The translations under genes were made by a program, and so were the position numbers. Shown piece after piece: positions 32,890-44,312 of a stretch of 64,000 nt of DNA. Numbering within the stretch: position 1 is the stretch's first letter; each line of letters opens with the position of its first letter. Under the pieces are notes generated by a model, which was not told the DNA's origin, searched no databases, and saw only the letters and a program-made list of their open reading frames with translations. The stretch is from Xenoacremonium recifei (Eukaryota > Ascomycota > Sordariomycetes > Hypocreales > Nectriaceae): contig WOFQ01000010.1 in the NCBI GenBank assembly GCA_012184525.1, forward strand, positions 310,001 through 374,000. Direction: 5' to 3'.

Positions 32890-34864
32890 ATGGTTTCGAA
32901 CCCCAACTCTCAGATCACTCTTCGACTCAATGACGTGCCCCTTTCTGACGCGAGCTTATCCCCTGACAAGCCCGACGACCACACCTCCCCGGGTCCTGTG
33001 CAGGATTCATTCTCAATACAAAGCAGCCAGGACTTGGGGGGACTTCTGAGGGCTCATGAGGTGGAAAATATAAACCAAATTCCTTTCTGGCCATATTCTC
33101 TTTTGCAGAAACTGGTCACGCGAGAGCGAGTTTGTAAGGTATTACAAAGTATGGATGGCAAAAAAGTCGCCACAATCTGCGACTCGATTGCACCAGAACC
33201 TGAAAGATTGAATATGGGCTCTCAGAATAAGTACCTCCGGGTTTTTGTCCTTCTTGTTCTTCTTGAAAAGGAGAATGATATCGAAAAGTTTATTCGAGAA
33301 GAACTTCATGACGGAAAACTTCCCCTACAGTACGAAGTTCGTCGTAATCCGCCAAAGTGCTTTGGTGGATGGAAAATCCACGAGATAGAGCACTTCCTGG
33401 TTCATCAACGCTCGGTCATGGTTCAGTATTTCGAGATGGGTGCCGATGGCTCGGCAAACCACTATGAAATCAAATCAGAGACGATGCTGCCATGGCTAGA
33501 GGAGAAAGGCGAGGCAATGGAAGGGGGCTACGGGGTTGTCCAGAAGTACAAAATTGACGCTGACTCTCATGGGTTCAAGCCGATATTGGAAAGAGTACGT
33601 GTTTTCCATCAGATATAGATGTGTCCTAACTGAAACTCCTTTTCCCTAGGTCAAGCTAGATAGCAAGTGGGTTGCTGTGAAACGCCTCAAGAAACCCAAA
33701 TTCAAGACCGACAAAAAAGCTTTCGAAAGGGAGGTTGGGAACCTGCAGAAATTTAACGGACTGAAAAAGACTGCTCTGATTACCCTTCTCGCTACTTATA
33801 CACTCGGTAATCACTACCACTTCATCTTTCCTGCCGCGGAATACGATTTGGAGACGTTCTGGGAGAAGAACAAAGGTCCACTGAGCAAGCCAGGCGCCAT
33901 TGACCTTCCGATTCTGGGTTGGATAGCGTCGCAGATCCAAAGCCTCATTAGCGCCCTTGAATACATCCACAACCCCGAGAAGCACCTCAATATGAAGCAC
34001 CTTGACACTGGGCTAGAGCCGAAATACGGAAGACATGGCGACCTGAAGCCGGAAAACATCTTGTGGTTTGAATCCCCAGCATCGGAGCACGGGATATTTG
34101 TTATCGCAGATCTCGGTATCGCAGACATACATCGGGATCAAAGCAAATCCAACATTCCCAACACAGGCCTGCCTGTCTCTCCCGGTTACCGACCCCCTGA
34201 ATGCGACATCGATCGTGGGAAAATCTCTCGAGCCTTTGACGTTTGGACACTTGGTTGTGTTTTGCTGGAAATGGCTTCCTGGCTTCTTGGAGGGGACGAG
34301 GCCCGGAAGAAATTCAAACAGGACCGCACCTCGCCGTTTATCACCGGGGCCAAAACGGATATATTCTTCGACATCGTCCCTCTTTCAAACGATAAGTATG
34401 GAGTCAAGATTAAGGATCAGGTTATTAAGGTGCGTTCTCAAAGCCTCCCACAACTTCTCCGTATAGGACTATGGTACCCGTTATAGATGTTGCTGATTTG
34501 ACTTCAGTATATCGACTCACTTCACCGCAACGCCGGCTGTTCTTCTTACATTCACGACCTCCTGGATCTGATCCAGAAAGACATGCTTGTAGTGTTGAAG
34601 GACAAGAACAGCAGGAAGGAAATGTCGAAGATACTCCCTATTGTGAACAAGATGACCGAAAAAGCTCGTTCTTCTTCCGACTACATTGCACAACCACAAC
34701 CTGCTACACGAGTTACGCCGGCTCAGGAGCCTCATGCGATTACGCCCAGCAAACTCTTGCAGAATTGGATCCGCGATAAGGAGTTACTCAGAAAGGATCT
34801 AGGAGAGACGCACCAGAGTAGCTACAGCGGGCAAAGTTATGAGAGTACTGGATGCAGCATTTGA
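32890..34864 (+). CDS. Protein kinase with conserved N-terminal region (kinase 2 of the divergent pair), 613 aa
   Basis: Exons 32890-33594, 33650-34429 and 34508-34864; introns 55 and 78 nt, phase 0. The kinase domain runs from about 210 to 500: GGYGVV glycine loop, Lys246 in VAVK, HGDLKPEN with Asp366, DLG (Asp389) in place of DFG, and PPE in place of APE. Catalytic residues are kept, so it could be active. Residues 115-149 (FVLLVLLEKENDIEKFIREE) and the following Trp/Tyr-rich region align with kinase 1, showing common ancestry and the same domain order. The C-terminal 110 residues are polar with a helix (DLLDLIQKDMLVVL). Cytosolic Ser/Thr kinase of unknown target; kinases with this GRHGDLKPENIL form are frequent in accessory regions of Sordariomycetes. 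Confidence 0.87.
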
Positions 34865-35862
34865 CGCCTCGATGATCAACGACAGCTTGATTAGGAGATT
34901 TGGATGACTTCCGTAAGAATTTGGTATTGTTTGTCTTTCCTAATGATGGTAGTTCACTCTTTAGCAAAACATAATTTCTACTCTTGTCCCCTTCTTTCCG
35001 TCAGGTGAAACCTCAGACCGGTGTAATCACACTTCCTCGTAGTGTTCCAACTCAACTCTCTCGCTAAGGAGGTCTAGCTCATGCTACGACAAACGGTTAG
35101 AGTGGTACGCGATGCTATGGGGTGCCCGTGTCGTCCTACTTGTTTTAAGCCCCGAGGTATCCTGCACTGGAACAGACCTCGCGTCCACTACAGCACCTCA
35201 ATTTAGAATGTAGATGGCATCGACGGATTTAACATACGACTACTTCGGCAGCACCCGGGAATAGCGCGTCAAGGAATGCTCCGAGAGGTAAGTTGTCAAT
35301 GTACCTGGCGTGGATGAGCACGGTCCTGGGCCTCCGCTGCCTGGAGCGGCGCATGTCGGCGGTGAGGTGGAATTGGAAGAAGGCGAGATATTGTAAGGCG
35401 AAAATCAAGATGGTAGCGTTGTTAAGTGAGTGCCCATGGCTAGGCTTTGGGGGGCTTTATAGACATCACATCCCGGAAAGAGGCAGACAAAGGCGAAAAT
35501 GGGGCGCTGTGCAGGAGGAAATTCTAGCCAATGCATCGGCAGCAGCAGTATGCACCTCATTTTTTATAAGCGTGGTTGGCAGTGTTTGGGTGCGACATAT
35601 GACAGAGGCGCAGCCAGTCCAGCGCGTACATCCGTACGTTCATAGGTGGCTATGCTGCATTTGGGGCCACAAGGCAGAGACAGCCCTGAGAACCTCATTC
35701 TTGCACTTTTGTTTCCTTCTTCCTCTCTCGGCACCGTCGAAGATTGGCCTCTCTAGCTACAGGCAGAAGCATCGTCAACTCCGTAGGTGTCGGATCTGAA
35801 ACGCGATACCGCGATTATTTTGCCTACTTAGACGAGCGGTTCCTCTAAACAGCTTCAGCAAC
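34865..35862. other. Spacer between kinase 2 and the CorA-like gene
   Basis: About 1 kb. A plus-strand frame of 168 codons (35293-35799) exists but begins at a non-ATG codon, is basic and has no signature; not called. Otherwise UTR/promoter sequence. Confidence 0.45.
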
Positions 35863-38003
35863 ATGGATCTCGCGCAAGACAATGTCGGGCTAAGCGACAC
35901 CGATGCTGAGACGGTGTTCAAGTACGCTCCCCGGGAAAGTACAGTGATCAAAATGATGGGAAGCGATAGTGTATATTACAGCAACTCCCCAAATAATCAG
36001 CAACTTACTGAACTGCCTCTCAGAATCAAGCAATCGTCTCGATTTTGGAGTCCGATGCCGACTGGAGAGCCTGGATACACGATGTAAGACAATCACCGAG
36101 CTCCCACTTGTCGGAATCTGCTTCATTAACTTGTTTCTATATAGAACCACCCGCGGGCAAATGGGGCGGATGATTCTGGGTTAATGCTACTGTATTGTGA
36201 CTTCTCCTACATTTCCCTTTGATAAGGTAGTAACTCAAATTCGCTCATTAGCCTATTAAGACGCGAGGGTGAGTCGAGCACCGAGCGGGTAATTGATATG
36301 CCCTTGAATGAGTGGCAGCAATGTCTTAGTGATGGGGTCCCTTCGGCTTCTTATGTTCGCAAGGCTACGACATTTTCCACTCTGTCAGAAAAGAGACAAC
36401 CCGCCCCAGATAGCAGCACCCAGGCCACTGTGGGATCCAGCCGTCGAAGCCTTCGCACTTTACCATTCTCTCAGAAAACATTCAAATTGATCACCCAAAG
36501 CTTCTACACCCATGGTTCCATAGCTAAAGTTATCAGCAGATCAGACGTTCCGGTCTTCTTCTGTGAAGAGACAATAATGGAGGATCCTGCTTTTGGTGAG
36601 CAATCTTGACACCGCCCCGAGAAGAGAAATGGGAGAAGTGTTAACATCTGGCAGTATACAACTTTCGATCCTCGAACGCCTGGGCAGGAGACTTGGCATT
36701 GTCTACTACATATTTCCCTAACTCTGGACTGACTTTTGCGATTCTCTACGGGTGTTCTTTGTTGGCCGAAAAGGAGGTTCTCAGGCGGCTTTCGCTCGTG
36801 AACAACACTGTACCCCATCCACTGCTACTCCCGGGAATTTTCGTCGAGCTTGAGAGGCTGCGACATTCTAAGCTTGTCACTGCCATGAGCGTCAAATTAG
36901 AGAGCAGAATACTCCAGTTTCGATTTGATCCTGACGACTTGGAAAGACCCGCGGGGGTCGAAGCCGATGATCGAAATCAAGAAAAGAGGACGGCATTTCT
37001 GGATACAGCATATCTGAGAAACGGACTTACAACTTGGATGGCGCAACTCGACAAGATGATTGACCACATTCAGGAGCTTGGGAGTTATGAACAAACCCTG
37101 CGCAACGCTTATCAGGGATGTGAGCCTCCAGATCTACCACTATCGAGTAATGAGGCGAACAAGGAGACTCAGACGCATGAGATCTATACAACGGATACAG
37201 AGAGGGAAGGAGTACCCCAAGACGATTGGATACATCTGGGCCAAGACGTTTTAGGTATATCTTCGCAAAAAGGAAACCTAGAGATAGAAACGGAGAGCGG
37301 TTTTCTACAGTCTTCACATCAGGGGCCGCATACATCAGGGCTCTTCCAGACGGATGGGGAACGTAAGAGTGAGCAGGAAGGTGGTCTTTCTTATTCATAT
37401 TGGGAACAGCAACAGAGAATCTCTTCGCAACAAGGAAACCCCACCGGTGCAAATAGGAATGGGCGTACCCGTAAGATTTCCACAGAGATGAAGATGAAAC
37501 GCCGTCTACTTGCAATTCGCGATGAATACGGAGATTGGGTCAGAGACTGCACGATGCGAGTAGATGGGTTGGCAATGGCAGCACAGTGGGTATGAAACAA
37601 TTCGAAGCACATGTAATTGGCGACTACGTACTAACATTTGATAGACACAAGGGGAAACAAACATCGAGATTGCTCTATCAACCCGGCAAGACTCCAGATA
37701 TATGCGGTCTATCGCCGTCCTGACTATGATATTTCTTCCAGGCACCTGGGTAGCAGTAAGTCCAGACACCCTTTCACTTTGTTCATCACGACGCATACTC
37801 ATATAAATAAATGACAATAGAGTGTTTTCAGCATGACATTCTTTGACTGGCAGCCCGAAAGCGGCGGTGCGAATATCTCGGCGTATATTTGGATCTACGT
37901 CGTCATAACAGTCTTCCTGACGGTCATGACTTTGGGATGCTGGTATTTCGTGGCCATTTACCGTCCTCAGAAGCTGGCATTGGAGTTTTTCAAAGAAGAA
38001 TAG
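35863..38003 (+). CDS. CorA-like membrane protein of fungal accessory type, 595 aa, seven exons
   Basis: Exons 35863-35970, 36024-36083, 36145-36191, 36252-36595, 36655-37589, 37645-37755 and 37821-38003; six introns of 53-65 nt. Only this splicing joins ESDADWRAWIHD, NHPRANGADDSG and the rest in one frame. Residues about 1-500 are cytosolic, with LPFSQKTFKLITQSFYTHG and an insert of low complexity (about 330-430). The C-terminus has ALSTRQDSRYMRSIAVLTM leading into TM1 (about 516-540, IFLPGTWVASVFSMTFFDW) and TM2 (about 553-580, IWIYVVITVFLTVMTLGCW), the CorA arrangement of two C-terminal helices. The GMN motif of true Mg2+ channels is replaced by SMTFFDW, so transport is unproven. The short N-terminal exons are the least certain. 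Confidence 0.82.
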
Positions 38004-39126
38004 GGAGTAGTTATGAATCGATAGTACAAGCCAGAAGCGAGTTTCCTAGTTTAGCATTTGGCTATCCTCTGGAAGGTGCCTTTGCATCCCTGGCGATTGG
38101 TAGATGGTGGATTTGAGGAATCCGGCGTCATCTGTTACTTTGAGGCTGTAGAGCTTCAACAGTATGCAGTGTGGCAATATCTTCTCGCATTGTTCAAGGA
38201 TGCCAGCTGTTGACCTTGCACGAGCCAATCGTGAGGAGCACCCTGGAACAGTGACAGCTCGGATCACCATACAGACCAACAATGATGGGAGCGCAGCAGA
38301 GCCTCAAATTCGTCTTTCAATCACACTACGTGTTCCATTTTCCCTCTCTCCCTGCATGGTCATGCAGGAGTCTCAAAGAGTAATTGGGGCTGAATACGAC
38401 ACAAATCAGGGCGGACGTGAATGACTTTGAGCCTCATCGTGTCAGTTGGCTCTTTGCACTTCCAGGATCTCGGCCCACCTGCTTCGCCCACGAGGCCCCC
38501 AATTCCTCCGTATAGACTGACTAAATGAGGGAAAGCTTCCATCCAGTCGGACCTTGAGGTCTTCAATCGGACCTCACTCTCATTATCCTATCACATAGCC
38601 ACACAGGAAGCCCCAGACGGCCCATGAGAAACTATAATCATGGCCACGCAATGCAGACGCCGCAATACTTGGTGCAACTGGGATGCGGGCGCTTCGCCAG
38701 CCTCAGCACATTCGCTATCGGATGCTTGTACAGCGGGCAGCGAGTACACAGATAGCTAGTCTCCCAGGATGCTGGGATGGACACTCATCGTGAGCAGAGC
38801 CGCATTGCTTTCATTACTTCCATCCCAGCGACGATTACCATGGCTCTCTATCTATGGGGAGAGTTTCTCGGGCTCTGCTGTATGCTGGAAGCTTGGTCGG
38901 AAGCAACAGTGATTCACGTCACGGTCCCCGTGGTCTCTGAATCACGGCCTGCAAATTCGCCTAGCACGCTCCAGGCTCACTTCAAATTCACTTCAAATTC
39001 TGACATTGAGGACGGTCCGCTCCTTCCTTCCTCGCGTCTATAACAAGCCGTGAAAATTCTTCTTCCTCCGATATTTTCCTGGACTTGCCACATCCATGGT
39101 GTCGTCGCAAGTCAGATCGCCTCACC
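38004..39126. other. Spacer upstream of the F-box gene
   Basis: About 1.1 kb; no supportable frame. A TTCAAATTCACTTCAAATTC doublet just before 39000 is the only local repeat seen. Confidence 0.45.
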
Positions 39127-41140
39127 ATGCCTCCCATTCTCTCGCGTCCTCAGACGCTCTACTCGATGCCTCTGGAGATCATCGTCAACATTGCCGAGTT
39201 TCTCAGAGCCGAGTTCCTCTTCGATTTGGGCTTGACATGCAAGTACTTCCACAGACTCGTGTCCAGCGAGACTCTCGGACAGGCTGCTCTCAAGGTAAGT
39301 GTCACCGCAGCCACCATTCATGCCCGTCTACCGATCATATCATCTGACGAGTGCTGAACGCGAGTAGCAAGCCAAATACTCTCTTGAAGGTCGCGAGGTC
39401 CAATCCACGAGAGCCTATGCCAAGGCCTTCCGCCGGCTGGCCAAGACGCGAAAGGCGATTCAATCCGGAGACCCGTATCTCGTAGCGTTATTAGCATTCT
39501 CATCACATTTCATATACACAGATGGACATCTGTGTTATAGTGAAGGAGATGATAGATTCATCCGCGTTCTGGACGTCCATGGCTCAGCAGTGTCCGAGCT
39601 GGAAGTGAGCGTTCCTGACGTGCTCGTTTTCCGTGCTGTCCCATTCTTCTGGGACCAACCGTATCAATTTCTTCCAATCAATTTTTGCGACGGTATGCTA
39701 TCTTGCCTCTTGACGCAGCGCATTGACGCCACAGCAAACGGTTCAGGTATCAGCTTCAACTGGCTAGTTGTGCTGCATCTGAATCGAGTTGAAGTGGTCG
39801 TGTGCCGGCAAGTCTCATCTGTTGAGAAGCTGTTCGTCCGCAACAATCAGCATCATCTTATTTACGGCACCAACTCCGCGACGATGGGCGACGGGACCAG
39901 AAAATGGGAGCTTACTCACATCAACCTCCGACCACGAGCGCCAAACCAGATGCCGGCAAATATATACATACCGAAAATGGTACTTTTGGACTTTAGCGCC
40001 GCTACAATTGGTGCCGATATTTCCTTCGAAATATTCGGCGAATATCTGTACGTGCTGTCTACTGACGGTCGAGCTCATCCACGCATCCCCTGGAACTCAT
40101 TCTATCTGTGTCACCGGTACCCTTTGAACAACTTCATGAGGGGAGCCGGTCAGTGTGTCCCCGAAACGAATGTCTGGCGTCGCCATGCTGACGAGGGCTA
40201 TTGCGACTTCCGCTGGGCTTCCCTCCAGCTGGTGAAGGACCAGCAATCGGGAGCCTTATGGCTCTACGAGATTCGACGTGAGGTGTTGCCGCAGAACTCA
40301 CAAAGCCAACGTTCCTGCTACAGGAAGGAAATTAGATTCGATAACCAGGACTCAGCACCCATCTCCGTACCCAAACAACACATCGTTAGTCTCGCCCAGT
40401 TATATGGGTTGAACCACGAAGGCATGATCCCAGACCAACGTGCTTGGTATCTAGCTGGATTCAAAGAACAGAGACGTGCGGAAGATGTGCACGTTGGTGA
40501 CAATGAGGCGTTTGGGTCCATGTATCCCATGAACGAATGCTTCGTTCGGACTTACGTCCCCTCATGCAACACCTTCATCGACATCGTTAGTAGTCCGTCG
40601 CTCGCCACCCCCAACGTTCAACAACTTCGACTCAGAGCACGACCAAAGCTGCATCCAGGCGGTGATTCGGCCAAGTCAGCCACCGTACACGACAACGAGG
40701 GACCATCCAATGGACCAACTGGTGAGAGCAGAGTTGGAGTCGACCGTGAGAAGCATCATGAGGTCCGAACCTGGCCACGAGACCGAGACAGTACGCAGTC
40801 CCAGCCACCGATGAACATATTGCGCGACATTCTGTCGGTCCCGGTCTTGGGAACGGACATGGATTGGGCAATGGACGACAGGGCGCTTGTATACTCCCCT
40901 GAAGGACCCGGAGACTTTAAGCCGATCGTCCTCGTCTCGTTTGATCCGGCTATTCACCTGCCTGGATTCAGGCGTGTCCACCCGCCCTTCAGAGTCGATA
41001 CCCCGACCGTCCCAGAGGCCGGAGTGATCCCGAATGAGATATTCCCTGAGGACACGTGGCTACGATCCGTGCCAGCGTTCTATACGCAGGCTCCCCAACT
41101 TGACCCCGACCATTGCTATGGCGTCGATATGACTCGTTGA
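39127..41140 (+). CDS. F-box domain protein, 646 aa
   Basis: Exons 39127-39294 and 39368-41140 with a 73-nt intron (donor GTAAGT, acceptor TAG). Residues 13-45 form an F-box: MPLEIIVNIAEFL, then FDLGLTCKYFHRLV, with the Leu-Pro start and spaced hydrophobics expected for Skp1 binding. Joining the intron continues the helix into QAKYSLEGREVQSTRAY and the common fungal pattern AFRRLAKTRKAIQSGDPYLV. The remaining 550 residues have beta-rich stretches but no recognisable LRR or WD repeats, so the substrate-binding part is unassigned. Likely an SCF ubiquitin-ligase adaptor. The start is the first ATG in frame with the box; an upstream TTG frame is ignored. It is the first of two plus-strand genes after the CorA-like gene. 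Confidence 0.8.
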
Positions 41141-41563
41141 GTCACTTGCCTCGGAGTTCGCTTCTCCAGGACACTAGAGTACGAAGAAATGTCATGAGAC
41201 AGATATTGCACAGGTTTTGGAAGTGAGGCCATCATGAGATTAAAGGGCAGGTAGCCCAAGGGAATTCGACCAACGTTGGGGACGAACTGTTAACAACTAA
41301 GATAGCTAATAATCTGACTCTAAAATCTGCATTGTTCGGTGCTTCATTCGTATTGCAAGTGACGCACCCTGAATTTTCTCTAGAGAAAGGATGCTGCCAT
41401 CAAAGCCCACATGCTGAAACAGTGAGGGTTCCTCCTTCAACCTAGGGAGACTGAGGACGTCGAGGATATGCACAATTTTTTTCTCTTCTCTTTGGATCTC
41501 ACCGCCTTGAAAGAAGCGACTCGGTCCCGTTTCCCCGTCGATATCACGGCGGTCGATTGCAGC
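41141..41563. other. Short spacer between F-box gene and Cys-rich gene
   Basis: About 0.4 kb; no gene or notable motif recognised. Confidence 0.45.
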
Positions 41564-42372
41564 ATGAACGATCCTCTTTCTCTTCGCTGCACCCAATGTC
41601 AGGATCGCAATGCGTCCTGCGATCCGTGAGTTCTACCCCTAGTTTCGTGATCGTTTCGTTAGCGGTTCTATCAGGACCCCTACCATGCTCGCTGGTACAA
41701 TGGACCAACTTCTGTTGGCTAAGGATTGGATTTCGTCTCTCATCAACTCCCCCAATCCCGGTGAGGATGCTGTCCCTGAGGACGAAGATGACCCCTATGA
41801 TGACGCCTTCTTTGAGTTCAAGAAGCCGGTTCGGCACCGCCTTGTTCGCCGTGTGGTAGCAATGAATGCATGCCTCTGAGGTCAGAATATAAGGTCGAAT
41901 GCGCGAGAGATGCTTGCGTCGTTGGTTCTCGCGAGCGCGCCGAGCATTAGCTCCAGAAGGAGTAGGGGGAGGCACCGGTGAAGCCATCGAAGGGATGCGG
42001 CGACGAAACCTCGACGAGAAGGGCGAGAAAAGCTCCCATGCCGAGCTTGGTTCAGAAACTTCCAAGACACCAGAAAAGGCATCATGGCAGGGGACCGTCG
42101 ACTGCACCTCGTGTTGGACCGTTTTCACGGGTAAGTTGCTCAGTTATCATGCCACCCCTGAAGCAAGGAAAAGAGTTGCACTTCTCTTTTGACCACTAAC
42201 CACTTCATCCGTATGTCAAGAAGGCGCGGTATGAGTTGTTTTCTGTCCCCTAGTTGGTCATGAGGCATCATAACACTGATATCATTTACAGCGCAAATGT
42301 GCTAGAGCGGAACATCAAGGTAAGGAAACCCGAGCGAAGTTCTACTTTCATGATGTGAGCGTCGATGAGTAA
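41564..42372 (+). CDS. Small Cys-rich protein with separated zinc-cluster-like halves, 184 aa (tentative five-exon model)
   Basis: Model: 41564-41625, 41675-41855, 41908-42130, 42221-42228 and 42292-42372. It starts MNDPLSLRCTQC; C9-x2-C12-x6-C19 is exactly the first half of a Zn2Cys6 cluster. A long acidic then basic middle (EDEDDPYDDAFFEFKK; RRWFSRARRALAP) separates it from C147-x2-C150-x10-C161. The 8-nt fourth exon is what brings CTSCWTVFT and RKCARAEHQ into one frame ending at TAA 42370-42372. Junction 2 (41855/41908) has weak donor and acceptor; without it, the first two exons alone would encode an 88-residue protein stopping at 41879. I do not recognise the family. It could be a DNA- or RNA-binding zinc protein, or a decaying accessory gene. 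Convergent with the RVS167-like gene. Confidence 0.45.
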
Positions 42373-42796
42373 GTGAGAGTCTACAAGTATAAACACATGA
42401 TAGAGGCACTTCGGGGGCGAAAGATGACCGCTCGCGGTAAATGCCTATACCGTAGATTGAATATGGTTTTTGGTAACAAGCTCCCCTGTCTTACAACGCC
42501 AGCTATGCGCCCGACCGCAGTAGTCAAGAAAAAAAGAGCAAAAAAGGTCCCTTCTCCATGTCGAGTCGTCTGTCTCCCGTTCCCCTCGCTCCGTCGGCGC
42601 TCTGCTACAGCAGCTGTTCGCGCTCTGCCTTTCCGTACTCGACTAGTGCCACATTCTCCTTCGAAATCGGCGTCGTCCTTTCAGAAGAAGGTTGTCATGT
42701 GAGTATAGGGGACGCAATTAGTAAGTGTCGATAAGTATCTCTCCTCCTCTAATCGTGCGTGAGTGAAGTGTGGTGAGGCTCTTAAGGGCGGCGCCT
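42373..42796. other. Convergent 3' spacer
   Basis: About 0.4 kb between the stops of the Cys-rich gene and the RVS167-like gene. A plus-strand frame crosses it but shows no signature; probably 3' UTRs. Confidence 0.45.
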
Positions 42797-44312
42797 CTAG
42801 CTGTTCAACTGGACATAGTTGCCTGAGGAAGTCTCTGTTAGCTTGAAGTCGATTTGCATCTCGGGCTGTCTTACCTGGAAATTGCCCTTGCCGGCCCTGC
42901 AGTTTGCCTGTCCACCACTCGTTCTCGTTCGCCGTTCTCGTCACAATCTCAATCACATCGCCGGTCCGGAAACTCAAATCGCCCTCGGCTTGTGCCGCAT
43001 AGTCGTACATTGCCGTCACCGTCTCTGCTGCGGGCACGGCGCTGAACCGGCTTGGCTTAGGCTTGGGTGGCGGAGGCTTTGACTTGGCAGCGGCGGCGAG
43101 AGCAAGTCCGCCGGGCTTTCCGGGTGAGTATGGCGGAGGAGCCGCAGCCTCAGTCTCCGCGGTCCGCGAGTAGGCGCCAATCTTGGGGCTAGCAAGTTTG
43201 GAGCCGGTGATAGAGGATGCGGGTGTGAGGTGTGAGTCTTCGCCCTGGGTAAGCAATGCAGGCTGCTTCGAGCTTTCAAGTGCTGGACGGGCTTGGTATC
43301 GCGGTGGCCGGCGCTGACCGGTAGTCTTGAAGCGCACGATCGATAGCAGCTCGGCCTGCTCTTGTATGTCACCGCGCTTGGCGTTGAAGGCGTCCTCGAT
43401 GTCGAGGGTCAGATCGAAGTAGCCGATATCGCAATGCTGCATCTTCTCGTGCAGGGTGTAGAAGATATTCAGTTGCATGTAGTAGAAGGATTGGAAGAGG
43501 GGCTGAATGAACTCGCGTTCCAATGCGAACAGCTTGGGCAGTTCGTCCTTGAGCAGGTCGTTGAAGTAGTTGAAGTCTTGCGTCGCTTGTTCGACATCAC
43601 CCTCGGCCTTCCACATAGCCTTCTCGTCCTTGGCACTGCGCTCCTTCTTGTCCTGCAGCTTCTTGAGGGCGGTGCGATGTCGATCGTAGTCGAGCTTCTT
43701 GTGTTCGCGCTTGACGGCCGTCTTGCGGATAACCTTGATGACGTCCAGCAGCTCCGTCGCCGGTCGGATGACCCTAGTTTCTATCATTTCGAGCTCTGGC
43801 GCCAGCGTCTCCTGTAGGTCCTTGACGACTGCCTCGTACTCCTCGCAGGCCTGGATACCGGCCGGGTTGCCCTCGATCTTCATGGAGTCGGGGTCCGACA
43901 TGCGCCCCGAGATGGGTTTGTAAATCTCCGTCATGGCCTGGCTGAACTCGATCTGATGGGAGAGCATGCCATTGATGGCCTCGAAGTACTTTTTCGACTC
44001 ATCGTGGAGTTTCTTGGTCTCGGTCTCGAGTTCCTGGAAACGGCGCTCGGCGTCGATGTAGACGGCGTCCTTGGTGTGCTCGCCAATGTTGAATCTTGAC
44101 TTGAATTGTTGCGGCGCCTAGATGCGAAGAGAGTCTCGTTAGCTGCAGAACTTCTTCTTTATTGTCCTGCGATATCGCGCATCACTGTGGCGGGCATTCG
44201 TTTCTTGGCTGCCTCTCTCTCCACCACCACGGCCACCACCAAGAATCAAGGCTTTCAGGTGAGGGGCACGGCTTACTCGGATAACGCTTTTCTGGAAGCC
44301 CTTGAAGCTCAT
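42797..44312 (-). CDS. RVS167: BAR-SH3 protein, Rvs167/amphiphysin homolog, 434 aa
   Basis: Exons 44312-44277, 44117-42875 and 42822-42797; introns 159 and 52 nt. The first 12-residue exon gives MSFKGFQKSVIR joined to APQQFKSRFNIGEHTKDAVY, the amphipathic start of fungal Rvs167. A BAR domain (about 15-250) follows with ERRFQELETETKKLHDESKKYF. A Pro/Ala-rich linker contains PPPPKPKPSRF. The C-terminal SH3 domain (about 378-434; TAMYDYAAQAEGDLSFRTGD, WWTGKL) is completed only by the 26-nt last exon, giving FPGNYVQLNS before the stop; read without splicing, the SH3 is lost and replaced by a false tail. It senses and shapes curved membrane and links endocytic vesicles to actin at the plasma membrane. 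Divergent from NFS1. Identity very secure. Confidence 0.95.

Noticed and set aside
35293..35799. Plus-strand 168-codon ORF between kinase 2 and the CorA-like gene
   Set aside because: No recognised domain, non-ATG start, and looks like translated UTR.
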